A stretch of DNA of 64,000 nucleotides from Oceanobacillus caeni (GTDB taxonomy: Bacteria; Bacillota; Bacilli; Bacillales; Amphibacillaceae). Location of the stretch: positions 124,001-188,000 of the forward strand of contig NZ_JAHHXM010000003.1 in NCBI RefSeq assembly GCF_019037185.1, written 5' to 3'. The position numbers and the translations under genes were made by a program. Below the pieces are notes generated by a model. That model did not search any database. It worked only from the letters and a program-made list of their open reading frames with translations, and had not been told where the DNA came from. Numbering within the stretch: the stretch's first letter is position 1; each line of letters begins with the position of its first letter. This document shows, in pieces, positions 1-9,191 of this stretch.

Positions 1-1102
1 TGGAAATGATAGATTGTGCTATAGGATTGGGCACTACCTCTAGTAAGTCTTCCAAGCTTGCGTAATGAATAACATTCATTTCTGTGCCAAACCGGTCTAA
101 TAATTTTTTAAACGTTTTTGGACCTAACTTTGGAAGATATTCAAGAGGCACTTGATATAAATATGGTGGTCGTTCTCTATTAGATTTTTCAACATTTGTT
201 AATTCTTGAATTCTGTCAGAAACCCCTTTAATAATTTTCTTTGACTGACAATTCGGGCATATGGTACTATCGGGGGTTAGCTCTGTAAAACAATTATTAC
301 AAACTGTCATATGGTATTTACCAAGTCTTGGATTCATCCCGAAATTTCGTTGGATTTTCCGACCATTCACTTCATGCAACGCCCAATAAAACTCTTTAAA
401 AGTAGCATTTTCCATTACGATTTCTTGGTATTCTCTAGCTATTTTCGGAAGAGAATGAGCATCTGAGTTTGTTACAAACGTATAGGAATGAAGCTCTTCT
501 ATATGATCCGCCATATAAGTATCCGAACTTAATCCTAACTCAATTCCATCAATTAAATCCGGATCGAATACCTCTGTTAAAGATTGATTTACCCCTTTCC
601 CATAAAGACTCTTAAAAGGGGTAAAGACATGTGCTGGAATAAATATCCCTTCTAGTTCTTTTACTTTATATTGAAGTTCTTTAGCCGTTCCATAATATCT
701 TTGAGAACTTAACGTGATGTTTTTCATCTTAGTTGTTAGCCACTCAGAGAAAATAGAGATATTTTCTAAATTCGGGAAAAAACATAATACATGAATGGGT
801 CCCTTACAGTTTTCATCATAAATTTCAATCTCAGATCCCATTAATAAGGTTACTTCTTCAAAACGGATTCCACCGTCTTCAAGTTCTCTTGCTTTTCCTT
901 CATTAATCAATCCTTTAATTTCCTGCTGTACATTAGGGGCATGACAATCAATTACCCCAACAAGATCTATCCCTTTATTTCTACTAGATTCTTCCAAAAT
1001 ATTACTCAAGGTTAAGCTTTTTGCCCCTGTAATTTTTACCGGTTTATTGTACATATCCCTTCCAATATGAATATGCAAATCTGCAAAATAGGAATTCAAC
1101 AT
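1..1102 (-). CDS. EndoQ/TIGR00375-type PHP-domain nuclease, C-terminus cut by window edge
   Basis: I translated this frame from the ATG at 1102; it stays open to base 1, so about 367 residues are present and the C-terminus is missing. The N-terminus carries a PHP-type metal motif (FADLHIHIGR). Around residues 264-283 two Cys pairs (CNNC and CPNC) form a zinc ribbon, followed by a basic, helix-hairpin-helix-like segment (YLPKLGPKTFKKLL). PHP domain, zinc ribbon and C-terminal DNA-binding helices is the layout of endonuclease Q, which nicks DNA 5' of deaminated bases such as uracil and hypoxanthine. In Bacillus the relative next to nudF is called yqxK. The ATG lies directly beside the nudF stop codon. 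The family call is from recognised architecture; the substrate is inferred from the family. Confidence 0.75.
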   Translation of the reverse strand, partial: MLNSYFADLHIHIGRDMYNKPVKITGAKSLTLSNILEESSRNKGIDLVGVIDCHAPNVQQEIKGLINEGKARELEDGGIRFEEVTLLMGSEIEIYDENCKGPIHVLCFFPNLENISIFSEWLTTKMKNITLSSQRYYGTAKELQYKVKELEGIFIPAHVFTPFKSLYGKGVNQSLTEVFDPDLIDGIELGLSSDTYMADHIEELHSYTFVTNSDAHSLPKIAREYQEIVMENATFKEFYWALHEVNGRKIQRNFGMNPRLGKYHMTVCNNCFTELTPDSTICPNCQSKKIIKGVSDRIQELTNVEKSNRERPPYLYQVPLEYLPKLGPKTFKKLLDRFGTEMNVIHYASLEDLLEVVPNPIAQSIIS

Positions 1103-1103
1103 G

Positions 1104-1649
1104 TTACCTTCTTTCTAATGCATGTAAATATAAAACTGCATATGCTGTTTTGGCATCGTGAATTTTCTCTTCTTCCACATATTGTTTCGCTTCGTCTAAA
1201 GTTAATTCCACTAACTCTACGAATTCATCTTCATCAGCTGCTCTTGGGTTTTCAATTTTTTCAATATCATTTGTAATATAGATGTGAAGTAATTCATCAG
1301 CAAATCCTGGTGAGGAGTAAAAGGAAGTTACAAAGGATAAACTATTGGTAGAGTAACCAGTCTCTTCTTCTAATTCTCTGATTGCCGCAATCATTGGATT
1401 CTCACCAGGTTCCAATTTACCTGCTGGAATTTCTATAAGGGACCTTTCAAGTGGTTTGCGATATTGTTCCACAAACACTATCTTATTTTCTTTCGTGATA
1501 GCAATTACCGCAACCGCTCCAGGATGTTTAACTATTTCACGCTGAGATGTTTTACCATTTGGTAATTGAACTTCATCTACTTGTAATTGAACTATCTTTC
1601 CATCAAAAATCTTTTCTGACCTTATTGTTTTCTCTTCAAACTTTTTCAT
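1104..1649 (-). CDS. nudF: ADP-ribose pyrophosphatase (Nudix hydrolase)
   Basis: A 181-residue Nudix hydrolase that splits ADP-ribose into AMP and ribose 5-phosphate. The Nudix box is complete: a Gly, then GENPMIAAI leading into RELEEETGY, which fits G-x5-E-x7-RE-U-x-EE-x-G-U. Length and N-terminal layout match B. subtilis NudF (YqkG). An AGGAG motif lies about seven bases before the ATG. Its stop codon abuts the start of the downstream PHP nuclease, so the two are very probably cotranscribed. It reads away from the aldo/keto reductase gene at 1799. Confidence 0.93.
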   Translation of the reverse strand: MKKFEEKTIRSEKIFDGKIVQLQVDEVQLPNGKTSQREIVKHPGAVAVIAITKENKIVFVEQYRKPLERSLIEIPAGKLEPGENPMIAAIRELEEETGYSTNSLSFVTSFYSSPGFADELLHIYITNDIEKIENPRAADEDEFVELVELTLDEAKQYVEEEKIHDAKTAYAVLYLHALERR

Positions 1650-1798
1650 ACGTTTTCTCCTATCAATTCATCTTTTCTTCTATTTTAGCATACCCACTCC
1701 TTATACTAAATTTTATTATCTGACCTAATTTCAATTTCCTTTCTTCCTTTAACTAAATATATTAAGATAAGATTAGTTGGTTACTTTGGAGGGATTAG

Positions 1799-2719
1799 AT
1801 GAAGAAGAGTCAATTAGGTAAATCAGATTTATTTATTTCAGAATTAACCCTAGGTGGTATGTCACTTGGAACAGATATAAACGAAGCAAAACAAATCATT
1901 GATTTGGCTATTGATAAAGGAATTAACCACATCGATACAGCTGATTTATACGACTTCGGATTAAACGAAGAAATAATTGGTGAAATTATTCATGATAAAA
2001 GGGAAAACATTATTCTAACAACAAAAGTAGGAAATCATTTTAATAAAGAAACGAAGGATTGGTTTTGGGATCCATCCAAAGACTATATTTTAAGAGAAGT
2101 AAAAGAAAGCTTAAAAAGATTAAAAACAGATTACATCGATTTTTATATGTTACACGGCGGCACCTTGGAAGATCCCATTTCCGAGACGATTGAAGCATTT
2201 GAACAATTAAAACAAGAAGGAATTATTCGAGCATATGGTATCTCTTCTATTCGACCTAACGTTATCCGCGAATTCGTTAAACATTCTTCAATTGATGCAG
2301 TAATGATGCAATATAACTTACTCGATCGTAGACCAGAAGAAGAGACTTTGGAATTATTACAAAGAAATCAAATAAGTGTACTGGCAAGGGGCCCGCTTGC
2401 TAAGGGTATGTTAAGTAATCGATCAACCGAGCAAATAAATAAAAAAGGAAATAAAGGATATCTGGATTACTCTTATGAAGAACTACTGAACATATCTGAA
2501 AAACTAACAAAATTATTTGGTAAACAATACAGTATTCATGAATTAGCTTTAAAATATGTTTTAAAACACCCTGCAGTAACATCCACGGTATTTGGTGCAA
2601 GTTCCATTAATCAAATAAATGAAAACACTAATATTAATTTAGAGAGCGAATTACCTAACGAAGTCTATAATGAATTGAAAACTATCACCAAACCTATTAA
2701 GTATAAAGACCATCGTTAA
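1799..2719 (+). CDS. yqkF: Aldo/keto reductase
   Basis: A 306-residue cytosolic NADPH-dependent aldo/keto reductase with a TIM-barrel fold. The catalytic tetrad can be placed at Asp46, Tyr51 (ADLYDFG), Lys76 (TTKVG) and His119 (MLHGG). The C-terminal half has the cofactor-binding segment GASSINQI. A GGAGGG ribosome binding site lies just before the ATG. Position beside nudF matches B. subtilis yqkF. The physiological carbonyl substrate cannot be deduced from the sequence. The gene ends at a terminator it shares with the convergent yqkB. Confidence 0.9.
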   Translation: MKKSQLGKSDLFISELTLGGMSLGTDINEAKQIIDLAIDKGINHIDTADLYDFGLNEEIIGEIIHDKRENIILTTKVGNHFNKETKDWFWDPSKDYILREVKESLKRLKTDYIDFYMLHGGTLEDPISETIEAFEQLKQEGIIRAYGISSIRPNVIREFVKHSSIDAVMMQYNLLDRRPEEETLELLQRNQISVLARGPLAKGMLSNRSTEQINKKGNKGYLDYSYEELLNISEKLTKLFGKQYSIHELALKYVLKHPAVTSTVFGASSINQINENTNINLESELPNEVYNELKTITKPIKYKDHR

Positions 2720-2805
2720 ATTTAGAAAACTTGCTGTTCGCTATTTAAACTGGACGAATACCTTACTTAAGCAGAAAGAAAAACTTATTTTTCCTTCAAA
2801 ATGAT

Positions 2806-2840
2806 AAATAGGTTGCTACTTATTCGTAGCCAACCTATTT
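2806..2840. terminator. Bidirectional terminator between yqkF and yqkB
   Basis: AAATAGGTTGCTAC at 2806-2819 pairs with GTAGCCAACCTATTT at 2826-2840 with one bulged base and a six-base loop. The right arm overlaps the yqkB TAG stop. Its place between two convergent genes suits a terminator serving both, although the T-runs are short. Confidence 0.65.
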
Positions 2841-3170
2841 ATTTATCCCATCTAAACAAACAGTTTGAGGTGAAATAAAAGCATTTAATGTCTCTCCTTG
2901 GCTAAGTAATTGGAAAAATCCATTACGATAATCCAATTTTAACTTTTTATTAAAGAACACAGCTTGTTGCTTTGGGACAAATGTCGACATATCATCATTT
3001 GTAACTATATCGTAATAATCTTTTTTTTCGTTCGTTAAGCGAATGGTTGGAACACCATTTACACCACATCCACAATCATCACGATCATACAAAAGTAGTA
3101 AATATTTCCGGTTATCGATATTTAATTCATGTAACTTGCTTAACGATTGTTTTGTAATTTCTAGTTTCAT
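2835..3170 (-). CDS. yqkB: HesB-like iron-sulfur cluster biosynthesis family protein YqkB
   Basis: A 111-residue protein of the HesB/IscA-like family as seen in B. subtilis YqkB. It has a Cys pair in DCGCGVNG near residue 34 and a late Cys (QTVCLDG) near residue 105. The length fits the family. An AAGGTGG motif precedes the ATG. Related proteins act in iron-sulfur cluster assembly, but this subfamily lacks the canonical C-terminal CGCG of IscA, so a cluster-carrier role is inference. An R1 repeat starts about 40 bases upstream of its start codon. Confidence 0.8.
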   Translation of the reverse strand: MKLEITKQSLSKLHELNIDNRKYLLLLYDRDDCGCGVNGVPTIRLTNEKKDYYDIVTNDDMSTFVPKQQAVFFNKKLKLDYRNGFFQLLSQGETLNAFISPQTVCLDGINK

Positions 3171-3212
3171 TATTTATCCCACCTTCCTAATTACTATATC
3201 ACTTTTTGTCTT

Positions 3213-3350
3213 ACCTAAACAATGCAGTAAGACTTCTGCCTTAAGCTTCTAGGGAACAAAGAAGGTAAATGGAAGATCAACTGCCCGTAAAGGTTTGACT
3301 AACCATCAGTGGGAGATGATGGAACCCCCCACAAATGGAAGTCTTCTTTA
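3213..3350 (+). repeat. Dispersed structured repeat R1, copy A
   Basis: This is one of four long copies of a 138-155 bp element (others at 9192, 26391 and 54153). Landmarks in order are ACCTAAAC, GCAGTAAGAC, AAGCTTCTAGGGAACAAAGAAGGTA, AACTGCCC, GACTAACCATCAGTGGG, and the end GGAAGTCTTCTTTAT. This copy is the most degraded: it lacks the ATAAGTGC segment, and its terminal hairpin is imperfect. It lies between yqkB and the divergent phosphodiesterase gene and gives that gene a spurious in-frame upstream extension. Confidence 0.8.
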
Positions 3351-3436
3351 TAATTAAAGTAATTATTTGGTCCGCTTTTCATGCATGCTTCATAAAATGT
3401 AGAATAAATAAACGAATTAAGAGGGGTTCGAAAATA

Positions 3437-4171
3437 ATGACAAATATCTACGCACATAGAGGGGCAAGCAAATATGCTCCAGAAAATACATTACCAGCCT
3501 TTGAATTAGCATATGAAATGAAAGCGGATGGAATAGAAACAGATGTTCAACTTACAAAAGATGAAATTCCGATTCTAATTCATGATGAGAACGTAAAAAG
3601 AACTACAAATGGAATAGGTTTTGTGAAAGATTTTACATTTGCAGAAATCCAAGAACTTGATGCAGGTTCATGGTTTTCAAAAAAATATACTGGTACGCCA
3701 ATCATGTCCTTAGAGGAATTTTTAAATTGGATAAAATTTAAGCCGTTATACTTAAATATCGAGTTGAAAAATAATAAAATAGATTATGAGTATATAGAAT
3801 CCATCGTTTTTGAAATGGTTCAAGAACATCAGTTGCTAGACCGTACTACTATTTCCACTTTCAACTCAGAAAGTATAAAGCGAATGAGAGAAATCAATCA
3901 AATGGTAGAAGTTGCCTACTTGACCTCTAAGCAAAACAATAAACTCGTAACTTATGCTAAAGATTTAGGTGCGAATGCAATACATGTTAACTACAGATTG
4001 TTAAATGACAGACTTATGAATGAATGTTTAAGAAATGATATGAAGATTCGTGTATACACGATTAATAGGTATCCTTCCATGAAACAATGTTTTCATTTAG
4101 GTTGCAACGGTATCTTTACAGATGTACCCGATAAAGCATTGTCTTATCGAATAAAAACTTTAGGAGGATGA
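3437..4171 (+). CDS. Glycerophosphodiester phosphodiesterase
   Basis: A 244-residue cytosolic GDPD-type phosphodiesterase, which hydrolyses glycerophosphodiesters to glycerol 3-phosphate and an alcohol. The family signature is clear at the N-terminus: AHRGASKYAPENT with the catalytic His, then GIETDVQLTKD with the metal-binding Glu and Asp, and LIHDE with the second His. There is no signal peptide, unlike secreted GlpQ, so it resembles YqiK/UgpQ. The frame opens 34 codons earlier at 3335, but that part comes from the R1 repeat. The ATG at 3437 behind GAGGGG aligns with the family N-terminus. The namA RBS overlaps its last codons, so the two form an operon. Confidence 0.88.
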   Translation: MTNIYAHRGASKYAPENTLPAFELAYEMKADGIETDVQLTKDEIPILIHDENVKRTTNGIGFVKDFTFAEIQELDAGSWFSKKYTGTPIMSLEEFLNWIKFKPLYLNIELKNNKIDYEYIESIVFEMVQEHQLLDRTTISTFNSESIKRMREINQMVEVAYLTSKQNNKLVTYAKDLGANAIHVNYRLLNDRLMNECLRNDMKIRVYTINRYPSMKQCFHLGCNGIFTDVPDKALSYRIKTLGG

Positions 4172-4174
4172 AAA

Positions 4175-5194
4175 ATGCCTAAATTATTTTCCCCAATTCA
4201 AATAAAGAATGTAACACTAAAAAACAGAATCGTTATGTCACCAATGTGTATGTACTCTTCCGTTAATAAAGACGGAATGCTGACCCCGTTCCACTATACC
4301 CACTATGTTTCTAGAGCTGTTGGGCAAGTCGGATTAATTATGATTGAAGCTACTGGTGTTCTTCCGGAGGGCCGTATCAGCGAACAAGATTTAGGGATAT
4401 GGTCTGATGAACATATCGAAGGATTTAAACAATTAAATGAACAAATCCATAGCTATGGGGCAAAAGCTGGAATTCAATTAGCACATGCAGGGAGAAAATC
4501 AGAGGTGAATTCTTTACCTATTTATGCTCCTTCGCCAATTTCGTTTAGTGAGAATTATAAAGAACCTCTAGAAATGACGAAAGAAGATATTAAGCATACT
4601 ATTCAGGCTTTCCAGCAAGCAGCTAAGCGCGCGAAAGAGGCAAATTTTGATATTATCGAAATACATGGAGCTCATGGTTACTTAGTTAATGAGTTTTTAT
4701 CTCCGTTAACAAACAAACGAACAGATGAGTATGGTGTAAATAAAGAAGGACGATTTTTATTTTTACAAGAAATCATTCAAGCTGTAAAGTCAGAATGGGA
4801 TGGGCCGTTATTCGTCCGGGTTTCCACTGATGAATATGACGAGCAAGGAAATTCTTTGGAAGATATTCTTTATTTTACAAACAGGTTAAAAGAATTAGGT
4901 GTAGACCTAATCGATTGTAGTTCAGGCGGGGTTGTTCCTAATCGTGTACCAACTTTCCCAGGATATCAAGTAAGACGAGCAGAAATAATTAAACATGAGA
5001 TAGACATTGCAACCGGGGCTGTCGGTCTAATTACATCGGGTTTACAAGCAGAGGAAATACTGCAAAATAATAGATCTGATTTAATTTTTATTGGACGAGC
5101 ACTCTTGCGTAATCCTTATTGGGCAAAAGCTTGCGCGGATGAATTAAAAACAAATTTGGAAGCTCCAGTTCCATATGAACGTGGTTGGAAATAA
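4175..5194 (+). CDS. namA: NADPH dehydrogenase NamA, old yellow enzyme family
   Basis: A 339-residue FMN-dependent ene-reductase very close to B. subtilis YqjM (338 aa). His164, His167 and Tyr169 (IHGAHGYL) occupy the known YqjM positions for substrate binding. Cys25 and Tyr27 (MCMYSS) match the redox-tuning Cys and active-site Tyr of the thermophilic-like OYE class. The C-terminal YERGW carries the arginine finger that reaches into the neighbouring subunit. The enzyme reduces activated C=C bonds and nitro compounds. The start lies three bases after the upstream stop with AGGAGG inside the preceding gene. Confidence 0.95.
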   Translation: MPKLFSPIQIKNVTLKNRIVMSPMCMYSSVNKDGMLTPFHYTHYVSRAVGQVGLIMIEATGVLPEGRISEQDLGIWSDEHIEGFKQLNEQIHSYGAKAGIQLAHAGRKSEVNSLPIYAPSPISFSENYKEPLEMTKEDIKHTIQAFQQAAKRAKEANFDIIEIHGAHGYLVNEFLSPLTNKRTDEYGVNKEGRFLFLQEIIQAVKSEWDGPLFVRVSTDEYDEQGNSLEDILYFTNRLKELGVDLIDCSSGGVVPNRVPTFPGYQVRRAEIIKHEIDIATGAVGLITSGLQAEEILQNNRSDLIFIGRALLRNPYWAKACADELKTNLEAPVPYERGWK

Positions 5195-5202
5195 AATGAA
5201 AC

Positions 5203-5329
5203 TCATTAAGTGGGGATTTCTTTCATCCCCACTTAATGTTAGTTGAACGTATAGGGCGCAACCTGGCTTCCCGCCCCTCTTAGATACCTTGGTTAAACTC
5301 GACTTCTTGAAGCGGAGTCTTACGACGCA
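5203..5329 (-). repeat. Divergent R1-like structured element E
   Basis: Read on the minus strand it has the same order of landmarks as R1: GTAAGACTCC, a TCAAG segment, AAGGT, TTGCGCCC, then ATACGTTCAACTAA directly before a perfect hairpin (CATTAAGTGGGGA paired with TCCCCACTTAATG). Most bases differ from R1, yet hairpin positions and the ACTAA block are kept. It lies between namA and rnz and may serve as the namA terminator. Relation to R1 is inferred from manual alignment. Confidence 0.5.
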
Positions 5330-5422
5330 CAAGATATGCTAGTACCAACATTGTAATAAGACGCCTGAGTTTTTAGTCGGCCAGTAAGTTAAGACGTGAT
5401 AAAGTTGGAGGAAGATTAGAAA

Positions 5423-6343
5423 ATGGAATTAATTTTTCTTGGGACAGGTGCAGGTGTCCCTTCAAAAGAACGAAATGTAACTAGTATCGTATTATCATTA
5501 CTACAAGAGATTAATAGCGTGTGGTTGTTTGATTGTGGAGAAGCAACCCAGCATCAGATTTTACATACATCTATTAAACCTAGGAAAATAAATAAAATTT
5601 TCATTACACATTTACATGGGGACCATATCTTTGGATTACCCGGCCTATTAAGTAGTCGATCTTTTCAGGGAGGTAATACAGAATTAACGATATTCGGCCC
5701 CAGTGGAATTAAAAAATATGTAGAAACCAGTCTTAAAGTAAGTTCATCCCACCTTACCTACCCTATTACTTTTGTAGAAGTAAACGAAGGTGTAGTAATG
5801 GAAGATAATGAATTTAAAGTTTTGGCAAAAAAGCTGGATCATGGAATCGACAGTTATGGTTATCGAATTGTTGAAAAAGATAAACCCGGGGAATTACTCG
5901 TTAATAAGTTAAAGGACATCGGAATAATGCCGGGTCCGATTTATAAACAGATAAAAAATAATCCTCAGGTCAAACTAGAAGATGGAACAGTGATAAATCG
6001 TTCTGATTTCATTGGTCCTGCTAAAAGTGGTAGAGTTGTAAGCATTCTAGGCGATACCCGTTATCGAGAAGAACATATAGAATTTGTAAAATATTCCAAC
6101 GTCATGGTCCATGAAGCTACTTTCGATCAAGAAAAATCTGCCCTTGCCCATGAATACTACCACTCAACAACTAAACAGGCTGCAACACTGGCAAAACAAG
6201 GTAAAGTAAAGAATCTAATTCTCACCCATATTTCATCACGCTATCAAAAAGAAGATGATACTTATCTTTTGAATGAAGCAAAAGAAATTTTTCCAGATAC
6301 CAAGATAGCAATCGATTTTAAAAAGATAACAATCGATTATTAA
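5423..6343 (+). CDS. rnz: Ribonuclease Z (tRNA 3' endonuclease)
   Basis: A 306-residue metallo-beta-lactamase-fold nuclease that removes 3' trailers from tRNA precursors lacking an encoded CCA. The zinc motif [10 protein letters not shown] places His63, His65, Asp67 and His68. Later ligands are visible in [14 protein letters not shown] and LTHISSRY. Length equals B. subtilis RNase Z (YqjK, 307 aa). GGAGGA lies before the ATG. It is followed after 15 bases by the aldehyde dehydrogenase gene, probably in the same transcript. Confidence 0.95.
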   Translation: MELIFLGTGAGVPSKERNVTSIVLSLLQEINSVWLFDCGEATQHQILHTSIKPRKINKIFITHLHGDHIFGLPGLLSSRSFQGGNTELTIFGPSGIKKYVETSLKVSSSHLTYPITFVEVNEGVVMEDNEFKVLAKKLDHGIDSYGYRIVEKDKPGELLVNKLKDIGIMPGPIYKQIKNNPQVKLEDGTVINRSDFIGPAKSGRVVSILGDTRYREEHIEFVKYSNVMVHEATFDQEKSALAHEYYHSTTKQAATLAKQGKVKNLILTHISSRYQKEDDTYLLNEAKEIFPDTKIAIDFKKITIDY

Positions 6344-6358
6344 AAGAGGAGTATTTTT

Positions 6359-7720
6359 ATGGAAACAACCGAGAAGTTAATCATATCCAATGCGAGAACC
6401 TACTTTCTAAACGGAAATACCGTAACATATGAGTTTCGAAAAAAACAATTAGGAAACTTAAAGCAAATGCTCAAAAATAATGAAGAAAATATCTTTCAGG
6501 CATTAAAAAAGGATTTAAATAAATCAAAACATGAAGCTTTAGTTACTGAGTTAGGGTTTCTCTATTCCGAAATTGATTTTGCTATAAAAAATCTTAGAAA
6601 CTGGATGGAGCCAAAAAAGGTATCGAGCCCTATTACCCATAAAGGTTCTTCAAGCTATATCATGAATCAACCTTATGGCGTTGCATTAATTATTTCACCT
6701 TGGAATTATCCTTTGCAATTGGCTTTGGCTCCAGCAATAGGCGCCATTGCAGCTGGAAACTGTGTCATTATAAAACCTTCAGAATTGGCTGCAGAGACCT
6801 CCTCTTTAATTGCGACTATGGTAGAAGAGTACTTTGATAGTTCATTTTTCACTGTTATCGAAGGGGGAAAAGAAGAAGTTGAAGAATTATTAAAACATCG
6901 ATTGGATTATATCTTCTTCACAGGAAGTTCTAAAGTTGGAAGAATCATAATGAAAGCAGCAAGTGAACATCTAACGCCAATTACACTTGAATTAGGTGGG
7001 AAAAGTCCTGCAATTGTAGATGAAGATGCAAATGTAGTTTTAGCAGCAAAAAGAATTGTTTGGGGGAAATTTACGAATGCTGGTCAAACTTGTGTTGCAC
7101 CTGACTATGTCTATGTACATGAGAAAGTAAAATTTAAATTTTTAAAAGCTGCCAAAAGATACATCCGTGCTTTTTATAGTAAAAGTAATGAATACACTAA
7201 AATCATTAACGAGAAAAACTTTGATCGCTTAGTTTCATTCTTAACAAATGGAGATATCATTCATGGTGGAAATTATGATAGAGATGCACTCATGATAGAA
7301 CCAACTATTTTAGATAAAATCACATGGAACGATCCTGTCATGCAAGAGGAAATATTTGGTCCTATTTTACCTGTATTAACTTTTTCAAATTTAGATGATC
7401 CTTTATACCAAATTAAAACAAAAGAAAGTCCTTTGGCATTATATTATTTCGGTGAAGACAATCAAACACAACAACAGGTGATTGAATATGTTCCATTTGG
7501 CGGTGGTTCGATTAATGATACACTCTATCATCTAGCGAACCCGCATCTACCATTTGGCGGTGTAGGAACTAGTGGAATGGGCACTTATCACGGTAAATAC
7601 AGCTTTGAAACGTTCTCCCACCAAAAAAGTATACTAAAACAAACAACTAAATTTGATTTACCATTCCGTTATCCAAAAGGAAAGATATCTAATTCTGTTG
7701 TAAAAAAATTAACACATTAA
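6359..7720 (+). CDS. Aldehyde dehydrogenase, class 3/YwdH type
   Basis: A 453-residue NAD(P)-dependent aldehyde dehydrogenase. The active site is complete: Asn in PWNYP, general base Glu211 in LELGGK and nucleophile Cys245 in NAGQTCVAP. The nucleotide-binding segment FTGSSKVG is present. The length and the short N-terminus match class 3 enzymes such as YwdH (about 456 aa), which oxidise medium- and long-chain or aromatic aldehydes. GAGGAG precedes the ATG. An R4 repeat lies downstream, between this gene and convergent dinB. Confidence 0.9.
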   Translation: METTEKLIISNARTYFLNGNTVTYEFRKKQLGNLKQMLKNNEENIFQALKKDLNKSKHEALVTELGFLYSEIDFAIKNLRNWMEPKKVSSPITHKGSSSYIMNQPYGVALIISPWNYPLQLALAPAIGAIAAGNCVIIKPSELAAETSSLIATMVEEYFDSSFFTVIEGGKEEVEELLKHRLDYIFFTGSSKVGRIIMKAASEHLTPITLELGGKSPAIVDEDANVVLAAKRIVWGKFTNAGQTCVAPDYVYVHEKVKFKFLKAAKRYIRAFYSKSNEYTKIINEKNFDRLVSFLTNGDIIHGGNYDRDALMIEPTILDKITWNDPVMQEEIFGPILPVLTFSNLDDPLYQIKTKESPLALYYFGEDNQTQQQVIEYVPFGGGSINDTLYHLANPHLPFGGVGTSGMGTYHGKYSFETFSHQKSILKQTTKFDLPFRYPKGKISNSVVKKLTH

Positions 7721-7784
7721 AAGCATAAAAAACTAAGGTATTAGCAATGGATATGCCAAATACTTAATTGCACTTGATTTTAGA

Positions 7785-7876
7785 GGTTGGGACATAACGA
7801 AATGTTTAACTCAAAAAGACGAACAATCCCACAGAATTTCGGATTTTCTTTTTATAAAACATATTTGTCCCAACCC
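7785..7876. repeat. Palindromic repeat R4 (GGTTGGGACA family)
   Basis: A 92-bp element bounded by GGTTGGGACATA and TTTGTCCCAACC, which are inverted copies of each other. The interior is AT-rich with short internal complementarity (CGAAAT and ATTTCG). Elements beginning with GGTTGGGACA are widespread between convergent genes in Bacillaceae and Staphylococcaceae. It lies between aldehyde dehydrogenase and dinB and can fold into a long hairpin on either strand, so it may act as a bidirectional terminator. Confidence 0.7.
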
Positions 7877-7899
7877 CACTCTAATGTTAACTTTTTCAA

Positions 7900-9156
7900 T
7901 TATTTTTTATAGTCGTCTAGAAAGTCTTTCTGAAAACTTGTTCGTGGCTGTTGCTGATCAACCTCCTTGAAGTTATCATTTAAACTTTTAAAAACATTTT
8001 CTCCGTATTTTTCTGTTAATTGATGAATGGTAGACATGAGCTTTTCTTTATTTGCTTCATTTTCATATGTAAATAAGTCTAATTGCTTACCTATATTACG
8101 TTTATTTTCTACATCTTGCACGGTAATTCCAATAAGTCGTATCGGCTCCTGATTCCAATGTTCTTCCAATAACTCATTAGCTAAGAATAAAATATCAAAT
8201 TTTGAATCGATATAATTTTGTAATTTCTTACTCCTAGTTATCGTTTTGCGATCGTGGTAGCGAATCATGAGTTGAACGGTTTTCCCAGCTGCATTCTTTC
8301 TCTTCATTCTCTTTTCTACGTTATCTGCCAGATCATTCATCAATTTGTTTATTTCTTTTATATCCGTAGTGTCATGTGGTAATGTTTGTGAATTACCTAT
8401 ACTTTTGAAATCATATATTGCATCCGGGTCAACTGGCCTTGGATCGATACCATTTGCTCTATTTTTTAACCTTTCCCCGTTTATACCGAAAAATTGTTTT
8501 AACTCATATGTGTCTTTTTTTGCTAAATCACCAATTGTTTTAATTCCTATCGATTGCAATTTTTCTGCAGTTTTTTCACCAACACCATACATCTCTTGAA
8601 CAGGTAAAGGCCATAATGTTTTATCTAATTCTCTTTTCCTTAATACTGTAATCCCTAAAGGTTTTTTCATATCGGAAGCCATTTTTGCAAGAAATTTATT
8701 TGGTGCAATTCCAATACTAGATGGTAAGTCAAGCTCTTTTAAAATTCTTTGTTGTAAATTTTGTGCTAATTCTAATGGCGTTCCTTTCCATGTCGTATTT
8801 GTAACATCCATATATCCTTCATCAATGGAAACAGGTTGCACATATGGAGTAATATCAGAAAGTATTTTAAATAATTCTTTGGATGCATTTCGATATCTAT
8901 CAAAATTTGGTTTCATGACAATTAGTTCAGGACAAAGTTTTTTCGCCTGCCATACATTCATCGTCGTTTTTACTCCTTTTGCCCTTGCTTCATAGCTACT
9001 CGTTACGATAATCCCTTTTCTTTCCTCTGGGTTTCCCGCAATAGCAAGTGGCTTCCCTTTTAATTTCGGGTTAAAAGCCATTTCCACAGATGCATAAAAG
9101 CAGTTCATATCGATATGAAATATTATTCTTCTTTTACTCTGTTTCGGAATTGACAT
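7900..9156 (-). CDS. dinB: DNA polymerase IV (Y-family translesion polymerase)
   Basis: A 418-residue Y-family polymerase. The catalytic motifs are FHIDMNCFYASVE at the N-terminus and VSIDEGYMDVT. The helix-hairpin-helix thumb and the little-finger domain follow. It is the orthologue of B. subtilis YqjH/PolY1 (414 aa). The frame extends to a GTG at 9195, but that codon lacks an RBS and lies in R1 copy B. The ATG at 9156 has AAGGA about ten bases upstream and matches the family N-terminus. It replicates past damaged template bases with low fidelity. Confidence 0.95.
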   Translation of the reverse strand: MSIPKQSKRRIIFHIDMNCFYASVEMAFNPKLKGKPLAIAGNPEERKGIIVTSSYEARAKGVKTTMNVWQAKKLCPELIVMKPNFDRYRNASKELFKILSDITPYVQPVSIDEGYMDVTNTTWKGTPLELAQNLQQRILKELDLPSSIGIAPNKFLAKMASDMKKPLGITVLRKRELDKTLWPLPVQEMYGVGEKTAEKLQSIGIKTIGDLAKKDTYELKQFFGINGERLKNRANGIDPRPVDPDAIYDFKSIGNSQTLPHDTTDIKEINKLMNDLADNVEKRMKRKNAAGKTVQLMIRYHDRKTITRSKKLQNYIDSKFDILFLANELLEEHWNQEPIRLIGITVQDVENKRNIGKQLDLFTYENEANKEKLMSTIHQLTEKYGENVFKSLNDNFKEVDQQQPRTSFQKDFLDDYKK

Positions 9157-9191
9157 AGTTATAACATCCTTATCTTCTTGTTCCCTTTTAT

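Noticed and set aside
3335-3436. N-terminal extension of the phosphodiesterase
   Set aside because: These 34 codons come largely from the R1 repeat end; the ATG at 3437 has an RBS and matches the family N-terminus.
5144-5332. 62-codon minus-strand frame over the end of namA
   Set aside because: It overlaps namA and element E, and shows no protein-like features or RBS.
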